Assembly: GCA_038049695.1 (NCBI GenBank)
Contig: CP142451.1
Location: 46,139,001 to 46,203,000, forward strand
Direction: 5' to 3'
Source: Cinnamomum chago
Lineage: Eukaryota > Streptophyta > Magnoliopsida > Laurales > Lauraceae
Length of the DNA: 64,000 bases
The position numbers and the translations under genes were made by a program. Each line of letters starts with the position of its first letter. Within the stretch, counting starts at the first letter, position 1. Of the stretch, positions 1 to 12,318 are shown piece by piece. Below the pieces are notes generated by a model. The model saw only the letters and a program-made list of their open reading frames with translations, searched no databases and had not been told where the DNA came from.

Positions 1-619
1 ATGCATGGAATGTTAAACCGCCCTAAATTTGATTAGGAAAGTGCATGGATTGCTAATTAGAAAATACACATCATTGAATTTTTAGAAACTTTCTAAGAAT
101 TGGAAAAGTTACTTTATTTTCCAACTTGTTTAAGTCCTTTTTGAAGAAAGTAAACTGAAAGTGACCTAATCGTTGTCCTTGATCATCTCGGTGCCGAAGC
201 AAACCCTTGTCCAGAGTATGGAGACAGCTAGATTGTTCTAGGCAAGGGTCCTTCAAACGGGTCCATTCGTGAGCATACCCTTACCTAGGGGTTGAACTGA
301 CCGGGTTGGTTTCATAGGGCCCCGTTGGCGAACTTAGGGAAACTTTTCAACCTTAGGATATTAACTCAGTTGTTTTCTTGTGTAGGCTAGGGTTTTCTCT
401 TTTTTTTTTTTTCAAACACAAAAAAAAAATATAAAAAAAATCCAAAAAGAAAGTACAAGCCCTCTCCAACTTGCTCACACCATTTGTGCATGAGCAAGAA
501 GTCCAGTTGGCAAAGAGACTCAGCCCATCGGTTACAAAGAAGAGAGTCCTCAATCAAAGAACTTATAAGAATCTACAACTCTCCTCAATCAATCTCTGAG
601 TCCATCAAGATTGTCTAAC
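1..619 (+). other. Athila 5' untranslated leader, no gene seen
   Basis: This stretch precedes the gag start. It contains T-rich then A-rich homopolymer runs around 405-440, which are common in Athila leaders. Around 320-340 there is a segment (CCCCGTTGGCGAAC) that could be a worn primer-binding site, but the match is weak. No open frame of note is present. Confidence 0.4.
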
Positions 620-760
620 TTGGCGAGTGGGTCCGATAGCAACCCCAACAATGGTGGGCCTGCCACAAATCCAAATGGGGACCGCAACGGGGTGGATGTG
701 AACCAGCCACCAAGGAAATTATGTGATCTTTTGCACCCAGCACAACACACCGCACCATCG
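620..760 (+). pseudogene. Athila gag, N-terminal fragment
   Basis: From 620 the frame reads ASGSDSNPNNGGPATNPNG and onward, as in the Asn/Gly/Pro-rich start of Athila gag proteins. The expected initiator ATG is now TTG (620-622). The frame runs to 760, where a solo LTR interrupts it. Coding continues after the second copy of the CATCG duplication at 2499-2503. This piece is too short to show a domain alone; its assignment rests on position and composition. Confidence 0.55.
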
Positions 761-2498
761 TGAAAGTCCTGGGATCCTAACCCTAGAGGGGGGGGTGAAT
801 AGGGTGAGCTACAATAATGACCAATTTAGACCAATTTTAACTTCTTAACATAAACTAGTCACATGTGATGATTAATCAAACAATATGCGGAAGCTAATAT
901 AAACAATCACCACAAAAGCAAGCACCACAACACAAAGGTTTATAGTGGTTCGGCCTCAATGCCTACGTCCACTACTGGCTTGTGATCCAATCACCCCACC
1001 GGATTTCCACTAAGTATGCTTTTTACTAGGCTAAGCAATAACGTTTACAATGATGTTTTTCTAGGCTAAACAACAACCTCTCAATGTGCTTTTATAGGCT
1101 AAGCAATAACCTTTACAAGATGCTTTTCTTAGGCTAAGCAATAACCTTTACACAATGCTTTTCTTAGGCTAAGCAATAACATTTACAAATAAAGATTTCT
1201 CTAAGAAAGTGTCTTCACAAGAGATCACTTTAAGAGATACAATTTAAGCACAATGTATTTGCCTCTAAAATAGGCGAATATGAAAGTGAATAACAAATTA
1301 CAAACTTACACTAAAACAAGCTAAAGTGTGTGCACAAGTGTATGAATGCTTTACTTCAATCAAATTCTACAATGAAGCTCCTAAATGAATGCTTGATGCA
1401 TTTTAAAATCAAAGCTTAGAAAATGATGATTGAAGATAAAACTAATCACATAAAAGATTCAAACAACTTTGAAGAAATGAACTAAACAAGTTGTATGAAT
1501 ATTAAAATCTAAGAATATATGTGATTTAGTTAAGAGAGTTTGCAAACCAATCTAATTTACCAAAGATGATTTTGAGTTTGCTAAACATCTCTTTACAAAC
1601 TAGAAATCATGCATAAAAGAAAATACAAAGATTTAAGCATGCATGAATTTCATTTTAATGGAAATCAAAATACTAGTAAGATGTACCTTTAAAAACTCAA
1701 GCATTTGATTTCCAAAAAGCCCTCTAGCCTTTCCAACTTCTTCCCCTTTCTTTGGCTCCAAAATGGTCTCAAAAGTTCATGTGTCAAGCCCCTTGAAAGA
1801 TGGGAAATGAATGGACTTTATACCAAAAAACAGTCCAACGGCTAGTCCCAGGTCGACCTGGCAAAAGGGGGGGTCGACCTGCCCTATACAACGGCTCAAT
1901 TTCTGACCGTTGGAGCTTCAGGAACCAGTCAACCTGCAGTGTGGCAGGTCGACCCGAGTCCCTGGCCAAGTCGACCTGCCACACTGCAGGTTGACCCCCT
2001 AGGACCAAAAAACCTATTTTTTTCCACATTTGAAGGTTTTCCTTGGAGAGGATTTTTTGGGTCAATAAATCAAGCTTGGAAACATGTTTTAAATCAAACC
2101 AAGATGTTTAAAAACATGAAACACAAAAAGCCAAAAAAAGATTCGACATTTTAAAACCAAAGGCTTGCTTGATTTCTAAAAACTCTTTTCACATTTGAAT
2201 GCATACAAAAGTGATACTGAAAATGATTAATGTATGCAAGGCACAAACCTAAATCCTCAATTTGATTTCTCAAAAGTAATGCACAAAGAATTAGGTTTTC
2301 AAAAGAGTTTGGATTCTAAAACAAATGCATCCAAGTTTAGAAACAAAACATGCATAAATCATTAATTCTACAAGACTAAAATCCAATGCATGTATAAAAC
2401 CAGATTTCAAGAGTTTCTAAAACAATGCATGTGTGAAAATTCAAATGATGCTAAAGTGAAAATGCATCCATCAAATTGCAAATACAAAATCCCTAACA
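761..2498 (-). mobile_element. Solo LTR of a Sirevirus-like copia element (copy 1)
   Basis: A 1738-bp LTR in reverse orientation runs from TGAAAGTCC to CCCTAACA and is flanked by the perfect 5-bp duplication CATCG (756-760 and 2499-2503). No internal domain is present, so this is a solo LTR from recombination between two LTRs. Read on the minus strand it holds, in order: the 5' TGTTAGGG end; palindromic GGTCGAC sites (about 1848-1995); AACGG boxes at 1834-1844 and 1904-1914; a TATA box GGTATAAAG (complement of 1816-1824); a tandem block of ~31-bp units with GGTTATTGCTTAGCC (about 1040-1180); a U5 motif (about 935-1010); and a G/C homopolymer near 787-795. Confidence 0.92.
1816..1995 (-). promoter_or_regulatory. 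LTR promoter module of solo LTR 1: TATA, AACGG boxes, GTCGAC palindromes
   Basis: On the minus strand the TATA box GGTATAAAG (1816-1824) is preceded by an AACGG box at 1834-1844 (plus strand TCCAACGGCTA). A second box of opposite orientation is at 1904-1914 (minus strand TCCAACGGTCA). Both fit YCYAACGGYYA exactly. GTCGAC-core sites lie at about 1851-1860, 1872-1880, 1947-1954 and 1970-1978. The same plan recurs in the other related LTRs. Function as a promoter is inferred. Confidence 0.6.
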
Positions 2499-3780
2499 CA
2501 TCGTGCATTGTATGACCCGTCATTGCGGGTCAATATGAAATAAAAGCTGGTATGATCCAACTTCTACCCAAGTTTCACGGACTAAAATATGAAAGTGCAT
2601 ACTTACATTTAAGGGAATTCGGTGAAGTAGGTGCTACACTTCAACTGCAAAACGTGGTGCCAGATGTGATCAAACTCAAATTATTTCCTTTTTCTTTAAA
2701 GGAAAAGGCTAAGGCTTGGCTCCACACACTTAGGCCTAATTCAATTAATACATGGAATGCCTGTGTCACCGAATTCTTGAAAAAGTTCTTCCCACAGCAC
2801 AAAACCAAAACCTTAAAGAGGGAAATCATAATGTTCAGGCAAAATCAGAAAAAACCCTACTTTAAGTGTTGGGAACGCTTCAACGAGTTGATCCTTGCAT
2901 GTCCACATCATGGATATGAAACACACCGTCTCATTGAGATCTTCATTGAAAACCTCACTCCTGAGACACGTCAATTTATTGAGATGATGTGCAATAGTCA
3001 ATTCGACCAAAAACACCAGAGGAAGCGTGGGAATTTTTGGAATTAATGGCAGAAAATGCACAAAAATGGCCCTCCTCTGAAGGGGTAGATCATTCCAAGG
3101 GATTGAATCAGTCTAAGAGTGGAGGTCTATATCATGTGAACAATCAGATAGATATCCAAGCCAAACTTATGGCACACACGAGAGAAGTCGAAGTCCTGAA
3201 ACTTGGAAAGAACAGGGATACAGTCATGGTTTGTGGTATTTGTGTTTTCGAAAATCATATGTCGGTAGATTGTCCAACTGAACCTGCCTTACAAGAAGCA
3301 ATTCAGGAACAGGCTAACGCTTTGAATTCTTTTCAAAAGTCGTTCAATGCAAATACCATGGGGAACACGTACAATCCTTCGGGGCGGAACCACCCAAATT
3401 TCAGCTGGAGGAATGGACCAAATGCTACTTCTGAGTATAATCCCCAAAGACCATCAAATTCTAGTGCATATGTGAATCCACAACATAATACATCTTATGC
3501 ACCACAGGCCCAGAATAGGTCATTGGAGGAATCACTCAATACACTGATAAAATCTCAGCAGCAATTTATGCAGAGCCTGCATAATAATCAACAAATTATT
3601 TAGAACAACCAGCAGGCTATTCAGAACAACCAACAGGCTATCCAAAGGTTAGAATCCTTTGTCGAGCAAATCAAACGTAGCCTTCAAGGTCAGGGGAAAG
3701 GAACCTTTCCAGCCCAACCCCTGCCAATCCCTAAAGGCCAATTTGAAGTGTCCGACGTAACTAACCCTAATTATTAGGAG
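2499..3780 (+). pseudogene. Athila gag, main part (retrotransposon gag domain), broken
   Basis: The frame resumes after the solo LTR with SC-I-V and an in-frame TGA, then MIQLLPKFHGLKYESAYLHL, the start of the Retrotrans_gag capsid-like domain (about 2552-3010). FLKKFFPQHKTKTLKREI and CWERFNELILACPHHG follow. The capsid protein would package element RNA in the cytoplasm. A frameshift near 3015-3045 moves coding to the frame of 3037-3603 (LMAENAQKW, then an Asn/Gln-rich tail). Two stops, at 3601-3603 and 3775-3777, both look like CAG-to-TAG changes, since the flanking Gln-rich and AVTLRSGKEL text continues in frame. A zinc-knuckle-like CGICVFENHMSVDCP lies near 3229-3273. Confidence 0.8.
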
Positions 3781-4706
3781 CATGTTCAGGCTGTCACTCT
3801 ACGAAGTGGCAAAGAACTTCAAGATATTTCGAAAAAAACATAAACAACATGTCTCCTCGGATTTGAATGAGAAAATTGAAAAAGAAAATGATAGCACTAA
3901 TGCAACGACTGTTGTTGACATTGAAAAAGGTCCTGACCCCATGACTACCAAACCCGTTGCCCCTTTCCCTCTAAGGTTAACCCATCCCAGACAGAAGATC
4001 CCAAACCAAGAGATTTTGGATGTTTTCAAAGAAGTTAGGGTCAATATTCCTCTGCAGGATGCCATTAAACAGGTCCCCACCTACGCTAAATTCTTGAAAG
4101 ATCTTTGCACTGCTAAGCATAGGGTTCATGTTCCAAAGAAAGCATTTCTTACTGAGCAGGTAAGTGTATACCTAACTCAGACCACTCCTCCCAAATACAA
4201 AGATCTGGGATGCCCCACCATCTCATGTGCTATTGGAAACCATCGGATAGGTCAAGCTTTGCTAGACCTTGGAGCGAGTGTAAATCTATTACCTTACTCA
4301 GTTTATGAGCAACTGGGGCTTGGCGAGTTAAAACCAACCAAAACTATTCTTCAACTCGCTGATCGATCTGTTACGAAATCGAGAGGGATAATAGAAGATA
4401 TTTTGGTACAGATTGAGCACTTTTACTTCCCAGTGGATTTTTATGTGCTGGATTCAGCCAGTACGGAACGAAAGTGGTGAAATTTCAATCATTCTGGGAA
4501 GACCATTCTTGGCCACTTCTAACGCACTAATCAATTACCGGAGTGGAAGGCTCAAATTTTCTTTCGGGAACATGACCTTGGACCTTGATATCTTTCAAAT
4601 GTGCAAGCAGCCAAGGGATTGCAAAACTGACTATCATGATGTGGATTTTATTGATACATTGGTTATGGATGATATTGAGGAGTGCATTAACTCCCATGTT
4701 GCGTAA
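3781..4706 (+). pseudogene. Athila aspartic protease region, frameshifted
   Basis: A frameshift near 3835, in an A run, moves coding to the frame of 3782-4480. This part shows the conserved pre-protease stretch PTYAKFLKDLCTAKH and then the retropepsin core LLDLGASVNLLPYSVYEQLG (about 4261-4320). The catalytic triplet reads D-L-G, as is usual in Athila rather than D-S/T-G. A second frameshift near 4478 separates the core from IILGRPFLATSNALINYRSG (about 4489-4548), the second conserved protease block. The enzyme would cleave the gag-pol polyprotein. It cannot be produced intact here. Confidence 0.8.
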
Positions 4707-5240
4707 TTTTTGACTGGAGAGGACATGGGCTATCTTGAGGACTTTCAAGATGACACTATTGAGGATGCCCATGTAGTATGGAAACCCCATTTTGAGGAGC
4801 TTGTACCATCTGGTACGCCAACTCTTCCATCTCAGGTGAATCCACCCAAGCCTGAGTTGAAGCCCCTCCCATCGAACTTGAGATATGCTTATCCTGGGGA
4901 TGAAGAAATATATCATGTGGTTATTTCTTCACTTCTTACTGAGGACCAAGAGGGGCAACTGTTGAAAAATACTCAAACAACATAAAAGTGCAATTGCCGG
5001 GAATGTGGCGGATATTAAGGGAATTGACCATTTAGTGTGTACGCAACGCATCTACCTTGAAGAAGATGCTGAACCATGTAGACAGATGCAACGCCGCCTC
5101 AATCCTACCATGCAGGAAGTGGTAAGGACGGAGGTGCTTAAACTCCTAGGCGTGGGTATTATTTATCCAATCTCGGATAGTCAATGGGTCAACCCCACCC
5201 AAGTCGTCCCGAAAAAAGTCGGCGTTACTGTAGTCAAGAA
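4707..5240 (+). pseudogene. Athila pol: protease-RT linker and RT N terminus, interrupted
   Basis: The frame 4710-4985 gives KPELKPLPSNLRYAYPGDEE, the conserved linker before reverse transcriptase. A frameshift near 4970 leads to 5005 onward: DIKGIDHLVCTQRIYLEEDA and RRLNPTMQEVVRTEVLKLL, the N-terminal fingers of RT. Coding stops at 5240, where a solo LTR is inserted after AAGAA. The RT palm continues from 7069. Confidence 0.8.
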
Positions 5241-5806
5241 TGAAAGTCCTGGGATCCTAACCCTAGAGGGGGGGGTGAATAGGGTGAGCTTCAATTATGA
5301 ACAATTTTAACTTCTTTAAATTAAACTAGTCACAAGAGGTGATTAAGTAAATAAATGTGGAAGCTTACAAAAACAATCACCACAAAGCATGCACCATCAC
5401 ACAATGATTTATAGTGGTTTGGCCTCAATGCCTACATCCACTACCGGCTTGTGATCCAATCACCCCACCGGATATCCACTATCTATGCTTTTCAATAGGC
5501 TAAGCAATAACCTTTACAATGTTGTTTTTCTAGGCTAAACAACAACCTCTCAATGTGCTTTTCTAGGCTAAGCAATAACCTTTACAAGATGCTTTTCCAA
5601 TGCTAAGCAATAACCTCTACACTGTGCTTTTCTTAGGCTAAGCAATAACCTTTACAATAGAAAAGATTTCTCTTAAAGAAGTGTCTACACAAACACTCAA
5701 AGAGATACAATTAAAGCTCAATTATAATGCCTCTTAATTAGGCGGATATGAAAGTGAAAAACTAACTCACACAAACACTAAATGAATGCAAAGGCGTATG
5801 CTCATG

Positions 5807-5858
<52 letters not shown>

Positions 5859-7068
5859 TAACTTCAATCAAGTTAAAAACAAGGCTCAATTAATATATGC
5901 TCAAAGCATTTAAAAGTTTAAGGCACATAAAAGAGTTTTGATTGAAGTGAAATGAAAATCACATGTAAGAATACAAACTTGTTAATGATATGAAAATCAA
6001 GGGCTCACAAGTTGTATGAAATTTATTAACTTAAGACATGTGATGCATGTGCAATGTTGTTTTCAAAACCAAATTAATTTAACTAAACTTCAAATGAATC
6101 AAAACAACAAATGAAGATTCAACCAAGTAAAAGAATCATGCTATAAAAGAAAACAAAGATTTTGGCTAAGCATGATTAATGAAGATTTTAAAACAACTTG
6201 GTTTGAAATCAAGGGTGAAGAATCCAATCCAACTTAGATCAAAGATTAAATGAAGAATGGATTCAACACATCATAGTTATAATGCTAAAAATCATTTACC
6301 AATAATTTACGCAAAGCATATAACATATGATTAATAAAAAGTCAAGCTTACTTAGAGATTTAACTTTATTGATCCAAGCTTTAGCTTCATTAATGACCCC
6401 TTGGTCTCTCTTAGTTCATCCCATTTTCCTTGTCTCAAAACACCTCAAGAGTGGCTCTTGGTTCCTCTCTTTTTCAACAACTTTTCCAAAGGAATGAACT
6501 TGTATTTATACTCAAAAATTGAGTTCCTGCGTCTCCCCGGTCGACCTGCACTCTTCCCGGTCGACCTGGCCTTCAACGGTCATAAATCTGACCGTTTGAA
6601 AAAAAAAAAAAGGCACAACGGCTCTTTTCCCGGTCGAGCCGCAGTGGGCTCAGTCGACCGGGTCCCCTGGGTCGGTCGACCGGCCACACTGCAGATCGAC
6701 CCAGGCCTAGGACCAAAATTCCCTAAAAATGCATATTTCAAAGTAATTTCTTGTGGGAACTTTTGGGCCAATGAACCAAGCTTGGAATCATGTTTTAAAT
6801 CAAACTAAGAGGTTTAAAAACATGAAACATAAAAAGCCTAAAATGATTTGAAAGATATAAAACATAGGCTAGCTTGATTTGATAAAACTTCTTTTCAAAA
6901 CAAATTGCATCCAATGTTTAAAATCAAAACATGCATAAATCAATATTTCTAACAATGCATGTGTAAAACAAGATTTCAAGATTTTCTAAATCAATGCAAG
7001 TGTGAAAATTCAAATGATGCTAAAATGTTAATGCATCCATCAAATTGCAATACACAAAATCCCTAATA
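5241..7068 (-). mobile_element. Solo LTR of a Sirevirus-like copia element (copy 2)
   Basis: This 1828-bp reverse-oriented LTR begins TGAAAGTCC and ends CCCTAATA, so the expected terminal CA is TA. The 5-bp duplication AAGAA flanks it (5236-5240 and 7069-7073). It shares the layout of copy 1: U5 motif near 5409-5480, tandem GGTTATTGCTTAGCC-type units near 5485-5660, a TATA box (minus strand GTATAAATAC, near 6507-6516), an inverted AACGG pair at 6574-6596, and GTCGAC-core palindromes at 6540-6700. A GT microsatellite at 5808-5857 adds to its length. It splits the Athila reverse transcriptase. Confidence 0.92.
5808..5857. repeat. (GT)n microsatellite, about 25 units
   Basis: An uninterrupted run of alternating T and G lies inside solo LTR copy 2. 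The other LTR copies lack it at the same place, so it expanded within this copy. Confidence 0.97.
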
Positions 7069-8304
7069 AAGAATGCTCAAGATGAACTTGTCCCCACCCG
7101 AGTACCCACGAGGTGGAGGGTTTGCATAGACTACAGAAAATTAAATGCGGTCACACGTAAGGATCACTTCCCTCTACCCTTCATGGATCAAATTTTGGAA
7201 AGGGTAGCTGGCCACCATTATTATTGTTTTCTAGACGGGTATTCCGAGTATAACCAGATCGAAATCGCCCCGGAAGACCATGAGAAGACCACATTTACAT
7301 GTCCTTTCGGTACTTTCACCTACTGGCGAATGCCTTTTGGGTTATGTAATGCTCCTGCAACATTTCAAAGATGTATGCTGAGTATTTTCAGTGATATGGT
7401 AGAGTGAATTCTGGAGGTCTTCATGGACGATTTCTCTGTGTTTGGTGATTCATTTGAGGACTGTTTGAGCAACCTAGAGAAGGTCCTCATTAGATGCGAA
7501 GAAAAGAACCTTGTGTTGAATTGGGAAAAGTGTCATTTCATGGTTCGCCAGGAAACTGTCCTTGGTCACATTGTGTCGGAAAGAGGATTGGAAGTTGACA
7601 AGTCCAAAATAGATTTGATCGCCGACTTGTCCATGCCCAAAACTGTACAAGATGTCAGATCATTTTTAGGGCATGTAGGCTTTTACAGGAGGTTTATCAA
7701 AGACTTCAGTTCCATATCCAGACCTCTCTGTAACCTGCTTTCCAAAGAGGCAGAATTTAACTGGACTAAGGCATGCACAGAAGCATTTGATAAGTTGAAA
7801 AGCATGCTGACATCTGCACCGATTATGCAGCCTCCAGATTGGACTTTGCCCTTTGACATTATGTGTGATGCTAGCGATTATGCGGTTGGGGCTGTATTGG
7901 GGCAACATAAGGACAAGAAACCTTTCGTGATTTCTTATGCAAGCAGGAGCTTGAATAGTGCACAGATTAACTATTCAACCACTGAGAAAGAATTGCTGGC
8001 AGTGGTCTTTGCACTTGACAAGTTTCGGTCCTATTTGATTGGATCCAAGAGTATTGTCTTCACTTATCACTCTGCGCTAAAGTACCTTCTCTCAAAGAAG
8101 GATGCTAAGCCCAAACTCATTAAATGGATCCTCCTACTCCAAGAATTTAACTTAGAAATTAAGGATAAGAAAGGAGTAGAGAATGTTATGGCTGATCATC
8201 AATCTAGGCTGGTCCTTTCCGACACCATTAAACCAACACCAATCCAGGACAGTTTCCCGAATGAACATCTTTTTGCAGCACATCAATCCCCCTTGGTACG
8301 GTGA
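7069..8304 (+). pseudogene. Athila reverse transcriptase and RNase H, one stop
   Basis: After the solo LTR the RT palm reads WRVCIDYRKLNAVTRKDHFP, then FLDGYSEYNQIEIAPEDHEK and WRMPFGLCNAPATFQRCM. The catalytic FMDDF box is near 7423-7437. One in-frame TGA at 7408-7410 lies just before it and fits a CGA-to-TGA change. RNase H follows (about 7850-8200) with [39 protein letters not shown] and a DH motif near MADHQSRL. The enzyme would copy element RNA and remove it from the hybrid. Confidence 0.88.
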
Positions 8305-9586
8305 TATCGCAAACTATCTTGCTACGGGCAATACTCCTGACCATTGGACCAAGCAAGATAGGAATTTTTTCTTTTCTCAGGTTCGATATTTTTTCTAGGA
8401 TGATCCTTATCTGTTTAAATACCGCCCAGACCAAATAATTAGGAGATGCGTGCCGGATAATGAAATACACAGTGTCATCTCCTTTTCTCATACACAGGCA
8501 TGTGGGGGCCACTTTTCAAGTAAAAAGACAATTCATAAAATTCTTCAAAGTGGTTTCTATTGGCCCACATTGTATAAGGATGTTTACAATTTTTGCAAAG
8601 CCTGTGATCGCTGCTAGAAGTTAAGCACAATTTCCAAAAGAAACATGATGCCATTGAATCCCATTCTGGTAGTTAAGCTTTTTGATGTATGGGGCATTGA
8701 TTTCATGGGTCCATTTCCTCCGAGTTTTGGCTATATCTATATCTTAGTGGCTGTGGACACTATGTCCAAGTGGATAAAGGCTATTCCCTGCCGGGAGAAT
8801 GATTCTAAAACAGTTCAGAAATTTCTGAAAGAAAATATATTTTCTTGTTTTGGTACTCCACAAGCCATCATCAGTGATGGGGGTTTACACTTTTGTAACC
8901 GGGCATTTGAAGCCCTAATGAAACAATATTGGATCACCCATAAAGTGTCTACCCCCTATCACCCACAGACCAGTGGGCAAGTAGAAGTGTCGAATCGAGA
9001 AATTAAAAGAATATTGGAGACTACAGTAAGCCCTAATAGGAAAGATTGGTCAATGAGATTGAATGATGCTTTATGGGCTTACCGGACTGCTTTTAAGACT
9101 CCAATCGGAATGTCTTCTTACCGGCTCATCTATGGGAAAGCATGCCACCTCCCGGTGGAACTGGAACACAAAGCTTACTGGGCCATTAAGCAATTTAACT
9201 TTGATATGGATAAAGCTGGGAACAAGAGGAAACTGCAATTAAATGAATTGGATGAGTTGCGCAAGGAAGCCTATGCAAAATCAAGAATTTATAAAGAGAG
9301 GACCAAGATCTTTCATGATAAAAACATTATGCGAAAATCCTTTCACCCTGAGCAGAAGGTCCTCCTTTATAATTCTAGGCTTCATTTATTTCCTGGCAAA
9401 CTTAGCACCCGTTGGACTGGACCATTCATTGTAAAAGAAGTGTTTCCATACGGTGTTGTTAAGATTTATGATCCCAAGGATGGCCAAACGTTCAAAATCA
9501 ATGGCCAAAGATTGAAGTCATTCTTGCAAATTGCACCAGCTGATGAGGAAGAAATTCTTCTTGATGATCCTGTCTACCAGGATTAG
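8305..9586 (+). pseudogene. Athila integrase
   Basis: The zinc-binding HHCC region is broken: the frame from about 8398 reads DDPYLFKYRPDQIIRRCVPD, then HTQACGGHF and CKACDRC, followed by a stop near 8615. The catalytic core is open from 8645 to 9586: [14 protein letters not shown] (first Asp), [11 protein letters not shown] (second Asp), and [19 protein letters not shown] (Glu). The C-terminal SH3-like part has [23 protein letters not shown]. The protein would join element DNA to the chromosome. The 313-codon open part lacks its own natural start. Confidence 0.87.
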
Positions 9587-11109
9587 TCGGCCCTGGATTT
9601 GACAGTGGCCCATTGCTGTGTATATTTTGAATACTTAGTAGTTTAGGTTTTATCCTGTTATTTTTGTCGTTTTGTCTAACTTTAGAAAGGGAGCAACTCA
9701 AACATATCCCAGGTGCTTTCTATACTTTACCCTCCATTACTTTTTATGTTCCTCATGTTTCATATGTTCATTGCATATCATTCCTTCACACATCAAGGAC
9801 GATGCTCATAATAGGTTGGGGGCTGGGAACAAGCACACTTGTCCATCTTTAGACAAAAGTTTTACACAATTTGTTCTTGATTTTTCAAAAAAAAAATCTA
9901 TTATTTTGTTGGTTCTTGGGAAAAATGAAATTTCGAAAGGATTTTATGAAACAAGATACCTTGAACTTTGGAATTTTTGTTGCTTTGGGCAAATAAGAGA
10001 ACAACGGTTTACTGTTTTGTTTATGGAAAGGATTTTTGGAAAAGTGCTCAATTTTGATCCCTCACTTTTACACAGTCTGCATACGTTTTCAAGGTTTTGA
10101 ATGCGAATCTATGATTTCCGTTTTCTTTGACAATTGGATTGAAAATATGATGGAAAACCAACCCTTAGTTTTACAGTTTCCTGGTTCATCTGGGTGGTTT
10201 GATCAGCCACAAACCATATTGAATTAATTCGGGCACATGGAAAGGGCTGCCTATTGTTGGGGAAAGTAAAAAAAAAAAAAGAATAAAAAGTGTTGAAAAT
10301 AATAAAAAATTGTGTGACTAGTTTGGGTTTGTAGCCTTTTTAACCCAAGCCAGTAAGCCCGTAGGGGTATTTACATACCTAGTGCCCTAAAGACATCTGG
10401 TTTGGGAGTCATGGCCTAATACTCGTTACATGGGTTAATTAGAAAGCTTAAAGGACCCAGGCATTGCACAGTCACATGTGTGCATTTGAAAAAAGAATTG
10501 TGCCCTTTGAAAAAATAGTAGTGCGAAAGCCATCATGGTTGCCTTGAGAGGAATATTGTTTTTCTTTGCTCAGGTTAGGTGGCCCAGAATTTTGGATTGA
10601 AAATTGTTTTCACAGGAATCTTGGCGGATCATTTGATGCCTATGTTTTTTTTTCGTATACACACTATTTCACCCTGCACGATCAATATAGCATGATTTCG
10701 AGAATTTCAAACCAAAAATGGGATTTGTGAACCGAGTTTCAAATTTGCCTTTGCAGTGAAAATTCCGAGAATTGAGAACATCCGGTGTTTGTAAATTTTC
10801 TTTTGGAAAAGTTCCTTTGATTTTGTTAGGTTTCTACTTTGATTCTTTCAAAAAAAAAAAGAATTTTGTGGGTAAATTCACTGCAAACCCTTACGAGGCA
10901 CTACTCGTCCACTAGGGGGAACCTAGGGGTTTAAGGGCTTACTGCATGCACTAAATACAGTCGAGAGTGCCAATGAAAGTGGTGTTGCATTCATTTTTTA
11001 GTTAGTTTTGTTACATTGCATTTAGATTAGAACTTAATAAAAGCCTCATTTTTATTTTTATTTTTTTGCAGTTTTTGCTAGGGACTAGCAAAACACAAGT
11101 TGAGGGGTG
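9587..11109 (+). other. Athila region between pol and 3' LTR, no gene recognised
   Basis: In some Athila elements this interval carries an env-like gene. Here short frames (for example 9672-10100) show no signal peptide, membrane segment or known motif. It ends with the purine tract GTTGAGGGGTG (about 11098-11109), a likely polypurine tract directly before the LTR start. Confidence 0.55.
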
Positions 11110-12318
11110 TGATGAGTCCTGAAAAGTGCACATTTTCATACACATTTTTGGACCATTTTAAGGACTTATCAAGCCAAGAGAGCCTCATTTAGTATCATAT
11201 CATGATTTTATGCATTTTCTATCCATTGTAGTGCATTCATGCATAATTTGCTCAAAAAACCAGCATTTTTGCATCAAATCATGAAACCTGCCATTTTCGT
11301 AATTTTATTTTTCAAATGTGTTTTCATTCATCTTTTCATGAGAGCTGGGCCCACAGTCATGCATTCATGAATTAAGGGTAAATTTATCTTTTCACATAAA
11401 ATTCATATTTTTTGGCTTGCAAGAAATGAGAAAAAGGGTCCCACACATGTACATGTGTAGGTCACACATGTGGAGCGTCCAAGAGGGGGGTCCACTTTCT
11501 TTGCACAAAATCCCAAGTTCATATTTTGAAGATAATTCAAGATAATCATAGAAAATCCATGAAGGGCCAAATCAAGAAAGAAGATTTCCAAAGAGATAAA
11601 AGTGGAAAGAATCTACACATATTGGGCATTCAATTTTCTCTTGATTCCAACTTTGAGTTTGCCACCTCATGCATCTCTCATAAATGTCAAGTTAAAGGAA
11701 GATTTGCTAAAGAAGGAAATATGACAAGTGCATGAAGATAGAATGGAGAAAATAAAGGAGAAGACTTACCAAGTGAAGAAGATTCTTGCAACAAAGTAGG
11801 GAATAAAAAGAAAGAATAGGGCAACGCATTGTTAGGCCCTTGAGTGTTGCAATGGTTGATGGATGCACACACTTTCACCTTGACATGATCACACACTTGA
11901 GCTCTTAAATGTAGACTTCTTGGATCTTGATTTCTCTCATGCATATACACATGCTTTTGAAATGAATTTACTTCATGCATGATTTAGAACCCAAACTCCT
12001 TTGAGAACCTATTTCCTTGTGTCTTATTTGGAAAATCATCTTGACAAATTAGGTTTGATCTTTGCATGCATTCATCTCTTCATTATCACATTTGTATGCA
12101 TTGTTTTTGAAAAAGGAGTTTTTAGAATTCAAGCAAACCTTTGGTCTTAAACATTTTGAATCTTTTTAGACCTTGGGTGTCTCATGTTTTTAATATCTTA
12201 GAATTTCATAAAACATGTTTTTAAGCTTGTTTTTCAGGTCCAAAGATCTCTTCCAAGGGAAATCTTCAAATATGCATTGTGCAGGATTTTTGGCCAAAAA
12301 GGGTTCTCTGGCAGTGTA

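Noticed and set aside
2641..3061. Antisense frames over Athila gag
   Set aside because: Mirror images of the real gag coding strand with no motif of their own.
9672..10100. 142-codon frame where an Athila env-like gene could lie
   Set aside because: No signal peptide, membrane span or similarity was seen. The length is within chance for this AT-rich region.
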